Part shown: positions 17,516 to 26,000 of the stretch, piece by piece | Layout: every line of letters starts with the position of its first letter | How positions within the stretch are numbered: the first letter of the stretch is position 1 | Assembly (NCBI RefSeq): GCF_001418335.1 | Contig: NZ_LIPP01000036.1 | Location: 62,001 to 126,000, forward strand | Length of the DNA: 64,000 nucleotides | Source: Streptomyces aurantiacus | GTDB taxonomy: Bacteria; Actinomycetota; Actinomycetes; Streptomycetales; Streptomycetaceae | Reading direction: 5' to 3' | The notes under the pieces: generated by a model | Told to the model about the DNA's origin: nothing | Database searches by the model: none | Seen by the model: the letters and a program-made list of their open reading frames with translations, nothing else | Made by a program: the position numbers and the translations under genes

Positions 17516-17596
17516 TTGAAGAAGCCTCGGTTCGGCTCCCGCACCGGCCGAGAGCGGGCCACTCGGCCCCTGAACTACCGCACCTGGAGTCATCGC

Positions 17597-18628
17597 ATGC
17601 CGAAACCCTCCCCCTATCTGCATCGAGCAGCCTCCGCGCGCCCCTACTTCAGCGCGGACGCCGAGACGTACCTCACGCCGACGCCCCTCAGAGACATCTC
17701 CAAGGCGCGACCGCTGCGTGTGCTGTCGCCCCAGGACCTGGAGTTCTGGCAGACGTACGGCTACGTCGTCGTCCGCGACGCCATCTCGCCCGGTGCGGCG
17801 AAGAGCCTCCTCGAATTCGCCTGGGAGTTCCAGGGACTCGACCCGGACCGCCCCGAAACCTGGTACCAGGAACGGGAGTTCCGCTCGGACCTGGACCGCG
17901 ACCTGCACGTGTACGGCTTCGTCGAGGCGTATCACCACCAGCACCTCTGGGACAGCCGTCAGACGGAGCGCGTCTACGACGCCTTCGTCGACGTATGGGA
18001 CTGCGAAGAGCTGTGGGTCACGCTCGACCGGCTCAACCTCAACCCGCCCAACCGGGGCAACCGTTCGCGCTCCCTCATCGAGGCGACCGACGAGGGCTTC
18101 GACATCGAACTGCACTGGGACGTCGACACCACGCTCGGCATACTGCCCCAGCGGGTGCAGGGCATCATCGCCCTCAACGACACCCAGCCCGAACTCGGCG
18201 GCTTCCAGTGCGCGCCCGAGCTCTTCCGGCGCTTCGACGAGTGGAAGGTCACGCAGCCGGCCGACCGCGACCCCATCCGGCCCTCGATCGACCGCTCGCA
18301 GTACCCCGTCGTGCGCCCGGACCTCCAGGCCGGCGACCTGCTGATCTTCAACGGGCTGCTGGCGCACGGAGTGGCGCCCAACCACTCCGACAACGGTGTG
18401 CGAGCGGTCCAGTACCTGTCGATGATGCCCGCCCTCAACGAACACGAGGAACTGCGCAGTTCCCGCGTCGAGTCCTGGCGGACGCTCAGCACGCCCGGCT
18501 GGAACGGAACTCTGCTCGGCGACGCGACGCAGCACGAATCGCTCAGGTACGGGCCCGCCACACTCAACGGCCTGGGCAAAAGGCTTCTGGGACTGGATCC
18601 CTGGAGCGGACAAGAGACCGAGCAGTGA
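17597..18628 (+). CDS. phytanoyl-CoA dioxygenase (PhyH) family Fe(II)/2-oxoglutarate oxygenase
   Basis: ATG 17597 (MPKPSPYLHRA) has CTGGAG seven bases upstream and gives 343 residues. The double-stranded beta-helix carries the iron triad: His 173 and Asp 175 in LHWDVD, and the distal His 257 in LLAHGVAPN. GYVVVRDAISPG near residue 55 is the usual PhyH entry segment. Such enzymes hydroxylate or desaturate specialised metabolites as well as acyl-CoAs. It is the first gene of a five-gene operon behind a dre-like operator and overlaps the next gene by 4 nt (GTGA), so their products are probably made together. The substrate is unknown; a sugar- or amino-acid-derived intermediate is plausible from context only. 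Confidence 0.88.
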   Translation: MPKPSPYLHRAASARPYFSADAETYLTPTPLRDISKARPLRVLSPQDLEFWQTYGYVVVRDAISPGAAKSLLEFAWEFQGLDPDRPETWYQEREFRSDLDRDLHVYGFVEAYHHQHLWDSRQTERVYDAFVDVWDCEELWVTLDRLNLNPPNRGNRSRSLIEATDEGFDIELHWDVDTTLGILPQRVQGIIALNDTQPELGGFQCAPELFRRFDEWKVTQPADRDPIRPSIDRSQYPVVRPDLQAGDLLIFNGLLAHGVAPNHSDNGVRAVQYLSMMPALNEHEELRSSRVESWRTLSTPGWNGTLLGDATQHESLRYGPATLNGLGKRLLGLDPWSGQETEQ

Positions 18629-19974
18629 CCCCGACAGTGACCCGAACAGGCGGCGTCGACCGCATCTGCCTGGCACTGCCCACCAACAGGGCCTGCTCGG
18701 CCGCCATATCCGCCCTCGCGGACGAAGCGGCGTACGCGACGCGCCACTTCGGTGTCGAAGTACATCTGCTGATCCTCGACTCCTCCGACGAGGCCACCCG
18801 GTCCGACCACGCGCGCGTCACGGCCGCGCTGCCCGTCAACCCCGACGTGGTCGTGCACCACCTCGACGAACAGCGCCAGCGGGACGTCCTGCGGCGCCTG
18901 ATCCGGCACGCAGGCCTGGCCGCACCCGCCCTGTTCCTCGATCTCCTGCTGCCGGACGCCGTCTCCTACGGAGCCTGCACGAACCGTGCCTTCCTGATCG
19001 CCGGCGCCCTCGGCTGCCGGTCCGTGCACCGACGGGACTCCGACAGCGCCTACCAGACACTGGACGGCGAGCCGGTCTTCCCGATCCACCACGAACTTGC
19101 GTCCCTGGGCAGACCCGCCACCGAAGCGTCGGCCGAGGTCTCCGCGACGACCCTCGACCTCGCCCACGCCCATGCCCAGCGCCCCGTGTCCATGGTCGGC
19201 GCCTCCTTCATCGGTGAACTCTCCGTGGACATCGACGAAATCAGGCGGCTGGACGAGACCATCTACCACGACGTCGTGAGTCTGTGGGCGCCCGGCCACT
19301 GGCCCGAGGAGCAGAAACGGCAGCTCGTGGAGGAGTCCTTCAAGGGCGCCGGGACCGATCGCTTCACCCAGGACCACTCGGTGCTGACACTGGTCGATCC
19401 CATGCGGGTGGACATGTGCAACATCAGCTTCCGGCACGAGGTGTACGAGCGGGTGCCACTGCCCCCGGCGACCAGCACCATCGGCAGCGACTACTTCCTC
19501 ATCCACCTCGTCCACGACGCCGCCCTCCCGGGTGTGCTGCACAACCGCGACATCGAGAACTTCTACACCCCGGAACGGCGCACCGACGCCGGGTTCATGG
19601 CGTACCAGACACGGTTCGTGAAGTTCCTGCTGTCGATGCTCTACTTCAACTTCGTCTACGACGGGATGGCCGCGGCGGGCCCCGCGCTCCTCGACGACCA
19701 GCAGAAGATCCGTCCGGAGACAGTGGTCGACCTGCTCCGTGCGAGCACGGGCCTGGACCGGACCGAGAATCTGTGGCGGCTGGAAAGCGTAGGCATCTCC
19801 TACCGGAAACTCGGCGGCAGATACGAGGAGTTCGCCGACCGGTTGACGGCTCGCCGCGACCAGTTGCTGGACGAGGCCGCGAGGGACATGGAGGACTTCG
19901 CCCTGCTGACCGAGGCCTGGGGTCCGCTGATGCGCGCGGCCAGGGACCACGGGATCGGGAGCGCGGCCGAGTGA
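18625..19974 (+). CDS. unrecognised protein in the dre-linked operon (possibly DUF6271-like)
   Basis: GTG 18625 overlaps the PhyH stop and gives 449 residues; its own stop overlaps the next gene by 4 nt. I do not recognise a characterised family. The start, ICLALPTNRACSAAISAL then VHLLILDSSDEA, has the beta-alpha-beta rhythm and DSS turn of a nucleotide-sugar-transferase (GT-A) like fold. Later segments include GSDYFLIHLVHDAALPGVLHN. No signal peptide or transmembrane helix is clear. The name DUF6271 is a recollection that should be tested. Given its place between an oxygenase and a PLP decarboxylase it is probably a transferase or scaffold in the same pathway, but no function is assigned. 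Confidence 0.75.
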   Translation: MTPTVTRTGGVDRICLALPTNRACSAAISALADEAAYATRHFGVEVHLLILDSSDEATRSDHARVTAALPVNPDVVVHHLDEQRQRDVLRRLIRHAGLAAPALFLDLLLPDAVSYGACTNRAFLIAGALGCRSVHRRDSDSAYQTLDGEPVFPIHHELASLGRPATEASAEVSATTLDLAHAHAQRPVSMVGASFIGELSVDIDEIRRLDETIYHDVVSLWAPGHWPEEQKRQLVEESFKGAGTDRFTQDHSVLTLVDPMRVDMCNISFRHEVYERVPLPPATSTIGSDYFLIHLVHDAALPGVLHNRDIENFYTPERRTDAGFMAYQTRFVKFLLSMLYFNFVYDGMAAAGPALLDDQQKIRPETVVDLLRASTGLDRTENLWRLESVGISYRKLGGRYEEFADRLTARRDQLLDEAARDMEDFALLTEAWGPLMRAARDHGIGSAAE

Positions 19975-21209
19975 GCATGTACGTCGACGCTGACGCGCGG
20001 CTGTCCGCCGCACTGACCGCCGCCTCGTCGGACCGTATCGTCTTCGACCTCACGGGGATCGAGGGCCAGTACGAGCGGCTTCTGAGCGAACTGCCGGACG
20101 TCGATGTGCGGTTCGCGATGAAGGCCTGTCCCGTCGACGAGGTCCTCACGTGCCTCGCGGACCGCGGCGCAGGCTTCGACGCGGCGAGCCCCACCGAGAT
20201 CGAACAGGCGCTGCGCACCGGGGTGCCCGTGGCACGGATCCACTACGGGAACACCGTCAAGTCCGACGCGAACATCGCCGAGGCCCACCGGCTCGGCGTG
20301 CGCACCTTCGCCACCGACAGCGTGCAGGACGTGGCGGCGATCGCCGCTCACGCCCCCGGGTCCCGGGTGTTCTGCCGCCTCGCCACCAGCGGGGACGGCG
20401 CCCTGTGGGGTCTGAGCCGGAAGTTCGGCTGCTCGCGGGACGACGCGGTGCGGGTGCTGGACGCGGCGCGAGCGGCCGGTCTGACACCGGCAGGTCTTTC
20501 GGTCCACGTCGGCTCGCAGCAGATGACCTGCGAGGCCTGGCGACAGGCCTTCGACCTGCTCGCCGACACACTCGTGGCGCTCCACGAGCAGGGCATCGCC
20601 GTGGATCATATCAACCTCGGCGGCGGCCTGCCCGCGCTGGGATACCTCGACCGGCACGGCACACGGCTCGACCCCCCGTTGGACAAGATGTTCGCCGTGA
20701 TCCGCGACGGAATGGAGCAGTTGCGGGCCGTCAACGGCGCACCGCTGGACTTCGTCATGGAACCGGGCCGGCATCTGGTGGCCGACCACGGCGCCATCCG
20801 CGCGCACGTGTACCGGCTCACCTCGCGCCAGAAGTCCGACGGCGAACGTGTCCACTGGCTGTATCTGAGCAGCGGCAAGTTCAACGGGCTCTATGAAATG
20901 GACCAGTTGAGCTACCGGCTCGTCTTTCCCAGGCACGTCGACGGACCGCAGGTGAGCGCGGTCGTCGCGGGCCCGACGTGCGACAGCGACGACGCGTACG
21001 GCTCCGGACATCATCCCGTGCCGGTGCCGGAAGCCGTCACCTCCGGCGAGCCGGTGTGGATCCTCGCCGCGGGCGCCTACGCCACCAGCTATATGACGCA
21101 GGGGTTCAACGGCTTCCCGCCGCTGCCCTACACGTGCGTCCGAGACACCTCCTCCCTGGCGGGAACAGACACGACACTCGCCGGAACAGAGACGACAAGG
21201 GGGAACTAG
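19971..21209 (+). CDS. fold-type III PLP-dependent decarboxylase (ornithine/DAP decarboxylase-like)
   Basis: GTG 19971 overlaps the previous stop (GTGA); ATG 19977 is an alternative. About 412 residues. The N-terminal alanine-racemase-like barrel holds the PLP lysine at about residue 51 in FAMKACP, then HVGSQQ and the phosphate-binding NLGGGLP. The C-terminal beta domain has GPTCDSDDAYG with Cys 337, the catalytic cysteine motif of ornithine, lysine and diaminopimelate decarboxylases. It would decarboxylate an amino acid or amino-acid-like intermediate. Position in a four-gene translationally coupled run suggests it serves a dedicated pathway rather than primary polyamine or lysine synthesis. 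Substrate unknown. Confidence 0.88.
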   Translation: MSMYVDADARLSAALTAASSDRIVFDLTGIEGQYERLLSELPDVDVRFAMKACPVDEVLTCLADRGAGFDAASPTEIEQALRTGVPVARIHYGNTVKSDANIAEAHRLGVRTFATDSVQDVAAIAAHAPGSRVFCRLATSGDGALWGLSRKFGCSRDDAVRVLDAARAAGLTPAGLSVHVGSQQMTCEAWRQAFDLLADTLVALHEQGIAVDHINLGGGLPALGYLDRHGTRLDPPLDKMFAVIRDGMEQLRAVNGAPLDFVMEPGRHLVADHGAIRAHVYRLTSRQKSDGERVHWLYLSSGKFNGLYEMDQLSYRLVFPRHVDGPQVSAVVAGPTCDSDDAYGSGHHPVPVPEAVTSGEPVWILAAGAYATSYMTQGFNGFPPLPYTCVRDTSSLAGTDTTLAGTETTRGN

Positions 21210-21761
21210 GTGAGCCGAGACATGTGTCCTCGCCCCATACGGGACAGTGACTGGCCCAACGTGGCCGCGCTGGAGGCCGATGCCTACGCGGGCAGTTCCC
21301 TCGCCGAGGGACGCGCGGTGCTGGAATCCCGGGGGCGGGCCGCACCGGCCACCTGCTTCGTCCTGGACCTCGACGGCCGCGTCGCGGGCTACGTACTCGC
21401 CCTGCCCTACCCGATGTTCCAGTACCCGGACCTGGCCCGCGCGGAGCGGCCCGCCGTCCCCTCGCGGAACCTGCACCTGCACGACATGGTCGTCGCGCGG
21501 GACCAGCGCGGCAGGGGGCGGGGGAGCGGACTGCTGAACCACCTCACGCGGACGGCCGGGACGGCGGGGTACGACCACATCTCCCTGGTCGCCGTCGAGG
21601 GAAAGGCGACCTTCTGGGCGTCCCGCGGGTTCCTGGCTCACCAGGGGGTCGCGGTCCCGCCCGACTACGGCGACAACGCCGTCTACATGTCCCGGGCCCT
21701 GACCGGTGTCCGTATCAGTGGTGCGACGAAAGCAGACCGTTTCCCATGCCCCGTGCCCTAG
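21210..21761 (+). CDS. GNAT-family N-acetyltransferase
   Basis: GTG 21210 follows the decarboxylase stop without a gap. 183 residues. GNAT motifs are present: LHLHDMVVARDQRGRGRG (beta4 and the acetyl-CoA pyrophosphate loop RGRGRGSG), then ISLVAVEGKATFWASRGF (motif B). The protein would acetylate an amine, so it could act after the upstream decarboxylase generates one. Its 3' end overlaps the MFS gene start by 16 nt. Confidence 0.85.
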   Translation: MSRDMCPRPIRDSDWPNVAALEADAYAGSSLAEGRAVLESRGRAAPATCFVLDLDGRVAGYVLALPYPMFQYPDLARAERPAVPSRNLHLHDMVVARDQRGRGRGSGLLNHLTRTAGTAGYDHISLVAVEGKATFWASRGFLAHQGVAVPPDYGDNAVYMSRALTGVRISGATKADRFPCPVP

Positions 21762-22936
21762 ACGATTTCCGGCGGGCGCAGTTGGCCATCGCGGCCCTGT
21801 TCTGCTTCCTCGGGTTCCAGTACGCCACCTGGGCCTCCCGGCTGCCCGCCCTCAAGTCCCGGCTGGGCCTGAGCGAGACGGAGGTGGGGCTGCTCCTGAT
21901 GGCCTGCGGGGCGGGAGCGGCGGCTTCCTTCCCCCTCGTCGCGTACCTGATGAAGCGCCTGGGCTCCAGATCCCTGTCCCTGGTGTCCGCGCTGTGCCTG
22001 GTGGTCATTCTCCTCGGGTTGTCCGCCGCGCCGAACTATCCCGTGGCCCTGCTGGTCATCTGTGCCGACGGCGTGGCGGTCGGCTGCCTGAACGTGGCCA
22101 TGAACGCGCAGGGTGCCGCCTTGGAATCGGCCTACCAGCGCACCGCCATGACCCAGCTGCACGCGACGTTCAGCGGTGGATCCTTCGCCGCGGCGCTCCT
22201 GGCATCGGGCATGAACACGGTCACCTCGTCCATGGCGGCGCACTTCGCGGCCGCGGCTGTCCTCCTCGTGCTGCTGCTCGCCTACGCGGGACCGCGGTTG
22301 CTGGCGGACCGGCCCAAGGGGCAGGAACAGCCCGCCGCAGCCGAGGAGAAGGCCAAGGGCCGTCGCCGCGGGCTGACGTTGCCCGCGCAGGTGACGCTGT
22401 GGCTGGGCTGCGCCATGGTGTTCGGCACGGTCACCGAAGGTGCCATGAACGACTGGTCGGCGCTCTACATGAAGGATGTCGCCGACGCACCGGACCGGCT
22501 CGCGCCACTGGGCATCGCCGTCGTCTCGGTCATGATGGTCCTGGCGCGCTTCCTCGGCGACGGCTGGCGCAGCCGCTGGGGCGACGCCCGTGTCGTCCGC
22601 GTCGGCAGCGCGGTGGCCGGCACCGGACTGGCCCTGGCGCTGCTGGCGGGCGGCGTGGTGCCCTCACTCATCGGATTCGCCTGCGTGGGTCTGGGCATCG
22701 CGGCCGTGACACCCTGTCTCTACGTTGCCGCGGCAGCCCAGGGCTCGGACGCACTGGCCCTGGTCGCGACCATGGGAACCATCGGCCTCCTGGCAGGCCC
22801 GGCCGTCATCGGATTCGTAGCCGGAGCCAGCAGCCTCACTTGGGGCATGGCCGTCGTCGCCGCGTCGGCGCTCCTCGTATCGCTCTGCACCACACGGATA
22901 CGCTGGAACACGGCAAAGGGGGCCGTGAGTTCATAA
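21746..22936 (+). CDS. MFS transporter, probable exporter
   Basis: ATG 21746 lies inside the end of the GNAT gene. 396 residues with about 12 hydrophobic segments. A cytoplasmic loop rich in Lys and Glu (about 192-212) separates two six-helix halves. WASRLPALKSRLGLSE and FSGGSFAAALLAS resemble actinobacterial MFS proteins of the sugar/drug exporter group, and TVTEGAMNDWSALYMKD is also found in that group. As last gene of the operon it may export the product or provide self-resistance; import of a precursor cannot be excluded. Confidence 0.87.
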   Translation: MPRALDDFRRAQLAIAALFCFLGFQYATWASRLPALKSRLGLSETEVGLLLMACGAGAAASFPLVAYLMKRLGSRSLSLVSALCLVVILLGLSAAPNYPVALLVICADGVAVGCLNVAMNAQGAALESAYQRTAMTQLHATFSGGSFAAALLASGMNTVTSSMAAHFAAAAVLLVLLLAYAGPRLLADRPKGQEQPAAAEEKAKGRRRGLTLPAQVTLWLGCAMVFGTVTEGAMNDWSALYMKDVADAPDRLAPLGIAVVSVMMVLARFLGDGWRSRWGDARVVRVGSAVAGTGLALALLAGGVVPSLIGFACVGLGIAAVTPCLYVAAAAQGSDALALVATMGTIGLLAGPAVIGFVAGASSLTWGMAVVAASALLVSLCTTRIRWNTAKGAVSS

Positions 22937-23408
22937 CTGCGCCGAGCCGCTACGACGTTCCTCCACCACCCTGTCGTCGGCGACCTCGACGCTGAACCGC
23001 ACGAATGAAGGTGCGTACGGTCGCGGCCGCAGCGAGGTCATATACGTGAATCAAGATCTCTGACGTAAAAACGCGACGGGGTATGGCGTCAACGGCGGCG
23101 CGATGCGAAGCCTTCTCGATCGGCTGAATTCATGTAGATGAACCGATGTGTGGAGTTCCTTCGTCTTGAGTGTTGACCTCAAAAGACAGACGCCAGCACA
23201 CTGAACATCGTCCCCCTCGTTGGGCGAACGGCATCTCCCCGTACCCAATGGGCGCATTGCCGCACCGGCGTTACCGCTTTCACGGCACTTCAGCGCACTG
23301 CACTCATGTCACTGCATGTCACTGCACTTCAGCGCACTTTGACGAAGCACGTCGCTCTGCCTCCGCCGCGCGCATTCCGCTGCCCTGCCACGAGACGAGG
23401 AGCACGTC
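22937..23408. other. intergenic region with short direct repeats
   Basis: About 470 nt between the MFS operon and the next glycosidase. No gene pattern is seen and the composition is less GC-rich than the flanks. CACTTCAGCGCACT occurs at 23286-23299 and 23325-23338, flanking two adjacent copies of ATGTCACTGC at 23306-23325. These may be a regulator site for the gene at 23409. Confidence 0.5.
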
Positions 23409-25946
23409 ATGACCGGGTTCAATCGTCGTGATTTCATCAGAGCCGCCGGTGTCGGATCCGCCGCCCTGACCCTGCCGTTGGCAGGCATGGCGGGCCGGGC
23501 GACCGCGGGGGCGTCCCTGCCGACGGCTCTGCGAGCAGTCGTGAACGCGTCGGGTACCTGGCAGGTGACCGCGACCGTCCTGGGCTGGACCTTCGGTGGT
23601 TCGGTCGGCTCGGCCGCGACCGGCATCGCCACCCGTTCGGGTTCGGACGCGGTGGGCGCGTACACCGAGACCACGTTCACGTTCCAGGAGGGTGCGCGAC
23701 GGGGCGGTATCCGCGTCTACGACAGCGCGTCGGCCGTCGTCTTCACCGACACCTGCGTCAGGGCAGCCGCCAACTCCAAGCCCTTCCCGACCCTCACCCA
23801 ATATCCCGAGCTCGGCCACCGGTTGAGCCACAGGGAGTGCTTCGGGAGGGTCCAGTTCAACACCTTCGCGAGTGCGGCCGACAGCCCGTGGGCGTACTTC
23901 GACGACGAGGGCAACACCTTCCTGCTCTCGGCGGCGAGCCACTTCCAGGACACGCGGACCACCCAGGCCGCGGACGGCTCGATAGCGGTCGGCGTGCTCG
24001 GTTCGATCGCCACCCTGCCGGCCGGCTACACCCGGCGGACGATCCTGTCGGTCAAGGCAGGGATCGGCGCCGCCCACCGCGCGTGGGGCACCGCGCTGAC
24101 GCGGCTGGCGGGCAAGACCCCACCGCCCAACGACCGGGGTGTGATCCTCAACAAGCTGGGCTACTGGACCGACAACGGCGCGGACTACTACTACAAGTTC
24201 GACGAGTCGAAGGGCTACGCGGGCACACTGCTGGCCGTCCGTGACGAGTGGGCGGCCCAGAAGATCCCCATGGGGTACATGCAGCTCGACAGCTGGTGGT
24301 ATCCCAAGGGCCCCGACAGCAAGTGGAACGCCCTGCCGGACGGCACCTCCCTGTACGAGGCGGACAAGGAGCTGTTCCCGGACGGACTGGCCGCGTTCCA
24401 GAAGAAGTTGGGCATGCCGCTGGTCACCCACGCCCGGTGGATGGACGCTTTGAGCCCGTACCACGACGACTACGCGTTCTCGAACAACGTTGTCATCGAC
24501 CCGGAGTTCTGGCAGAGCGTCATGAAGTACCTGCGCGACGGCGGAGTCACCGTCTTCGAGCAGGACTGGCTCTGCACGAAGGCCAAGCCCGCCGACACCA
24601 ACCTCACCGACGCCGACGCGTTCTTCGACAACATGGCCTGGTTCTCCGCGGCCGAGGGCATCGATCTCCAGTACTGCATGGCACTGCCGCGCGACTACCT
24701 CCAGAGCACGTGCTACCCCCACCTGACGACCATACGGGTGAGCGACGACCGCTTCGACCGCCCGAAGTGGGACGACTTCCTCTACGACTCGCAGTTCGCG
24801 GGCTCGCTCGGGGTGTGGCCCTGGGCCGACGTGTTCCTGAGCGGCGAGAGGGACAACCTGCTCCTTGCGAACCTGTCGGCCGGGCCGGTCGGCGTCGGGG
24901 ACGCGCTGGGCAAGGTGAACGCCGCCAACCTGTCGAAGGTGGCACGCCCCGACGGGGTCCTGGTCAAACCCGACGTGCCGATCGTCCCCACCGACGCGAC
25001 CTACATCGGCCAGGCGGCCGGCAACCTGCCGGCCATGGTCGCCGCCACCCACGTCGTGCACGCGACAGGGCTGACGTACCGTTACGTCTTCGCGTACGCC
25101 CGGCAGTTCCGGGCACCGCAGCGGATCTACCAGGCGGAGGACGCGACCCTCTCGGGGGTGTCCGTCCGCTCGGAGGAGTCCGGCTACACCGGCAGCGGCT
25201 ACGCCGACTATCAGCACGCCGACGGCGACTACGTGGAGTGGACGGTGCAGGCGCCCGCCGCGGGCACGTACACCCTCCAGTTCCGCTACGCGAACGCCGC
25301 CTTCACCGACCGCCCGCTCGCGGTGCAGGTGAACGGCGCCGCCGCGCGCACCCTGTCGTTCCCCTCGACCGGCTGGTGGTCGTCGTGGAGCGTCGTGGGG
25401 CTCACCGCCACCCTGGCCGCGGGCGCGAACACCGTACGCGTGATCGCCACCGGGTCGAGCGGCGGCAACATCGACTGGCTCGGCGTCACTCAGGGCACCG
25501 TGCCGACCGGCCTGTCCCAGAGCGTCTCGTTCAGCCTGGCCTCGCTGGGCGTGGGCGGACCGGCGTACGTCTACGACTACTACGCCGGCACCGGCGCCCT
25601 GGTCGCCTCGGGCGGCAGCGTGAGCACCACCGTCACCAGCGGTACGTACTGGGTCGTCGCATCGGTGGGACCCTCCGGCATCGCCTTCCTCGGCGACGCG
25701 GGGAAGTTCGTCTCGCACGGCGACAAGCGCGTCGTGCACCTCGACGACGACGGGAACGTGAACGCCACCCTCGCCTTCGCGGCGGGCGAGGGACCGGTGA
25801 CCCTGCACGGCTACGCACCGCGCAGGCCGACCGTCACCGCCACCACGGGCAGTGCCGGAGCCGTCGCCTACGACACCTCGACCAAGCTCTTCACCGTCTC
25901 CGTGACGGGCACCGACAACGAGGCGGTCATCGCCGTCGCCCCCTGA
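23409..25946 (+). CDS. Tat-exported glycoside hydrolase (clan GH-D-like barrel) with CBM6/35 module
   Basis: 845 residues from ATG 23409. A twin-arginine signal (NRRDFIRAAG) precedes a hydrophobic stretch. After a beta-rich N-domain the central barrel contains IPMGYMQLDSWWYPKG (about 287-302) and GGVTVFEQDWLC (about 378-389). The aromatic-Asp motifs recall GH27/GH36/GH31 barrels, and Asp in EQDW could be the nucleophile. A carbohydrate-binding-like module starts at IYQAEDATLSG (about 573) and runs to about 700; a beta domain closes the protein. The exact GH family is not recognised. It precedes the SGNH esterase by 54 nt, so both may act on one decorated polysaccharide. Confidence 0.8.
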   Translation: MTGFNRRDFIRAAGVGSAALTLPLAGMAGRATAGASLPTALRAVVNASGTWQVTATVLGWTFGGSVGSAATGIATRSGSDAVGAYTETTFTFQEGARRGGIRVYDSASAVVFTDTCVRAAANSKPFPTLTQYPELGHRLSHRECFGRVQFNTFASAADSPWAYFDDEGNTFLLSAASHFQDTRTTQAADGSIAVGVLGSIATLPAGYTRRTILSVKAGIGAAHRAWGTALTRLAGKTPPPNDRGVILNKLGYWTDNGADYYYKFDESKGYAGTLLAVRDEWAAQKIPMGYMQLDSWWYPKGPDSKWNALPDGTSLYEADKELFPDGLAAFQKKLGMPLVTHARWMDALSPYHDDYAFSNNVVIDPEFWQSVMKYLRDGGVTVFEQDWLCTKAKPADTNLTDADAFFDNMAWFSAAEGIDLQYCMALPRDYLQSTCYPHLTTIRVSDDRFDRPKWDDFLYDSQFAGSLGVWPWADVFLSGERDNLLLANLSAGPVGVGDALGKVNAANLSKVARPDGVLVKPDVPIVPTDATYIGQAAGNLPAMVAATHVVHATGLTYRYVFAYARQFRAPQRIYQAEDATLSGVSVRSEESGYTGSGYADYQHADGDYVEWTVQAPAAGTYTLQFRYANAAFTDRPLAVQVNGAAARTLSFPSTGWWSSWSVVGLTATLAAGANTVRVIATGSSGGNIDWLGVTQGTVPTGLSQSVSFSLASLGVGGPAYVYDYYAGTGALVASGGSVSTTVTSGTYWVVASVGPSGIAFLGDAGKFVSHGDKRVVHLDDDGNVNATLAFAAGEGPVTLHGYAPRRPTVTATTGSAGAVAYDTSTKLFTVSVTGTDNEAVIAVAP

Positions 25947-26000
25947 ATCCCGACAGACAAGAAACAGACCAAGAAGCCGATCGAGAAGGTGAGTACTGAC

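Noticed and set aside
19800..21641. long minus-strand frame opposite the PLP decarboxylase and GNAT genes
   Set aside because: Antisense shadow; no domain and the plus strand holds well-defined enzymes.
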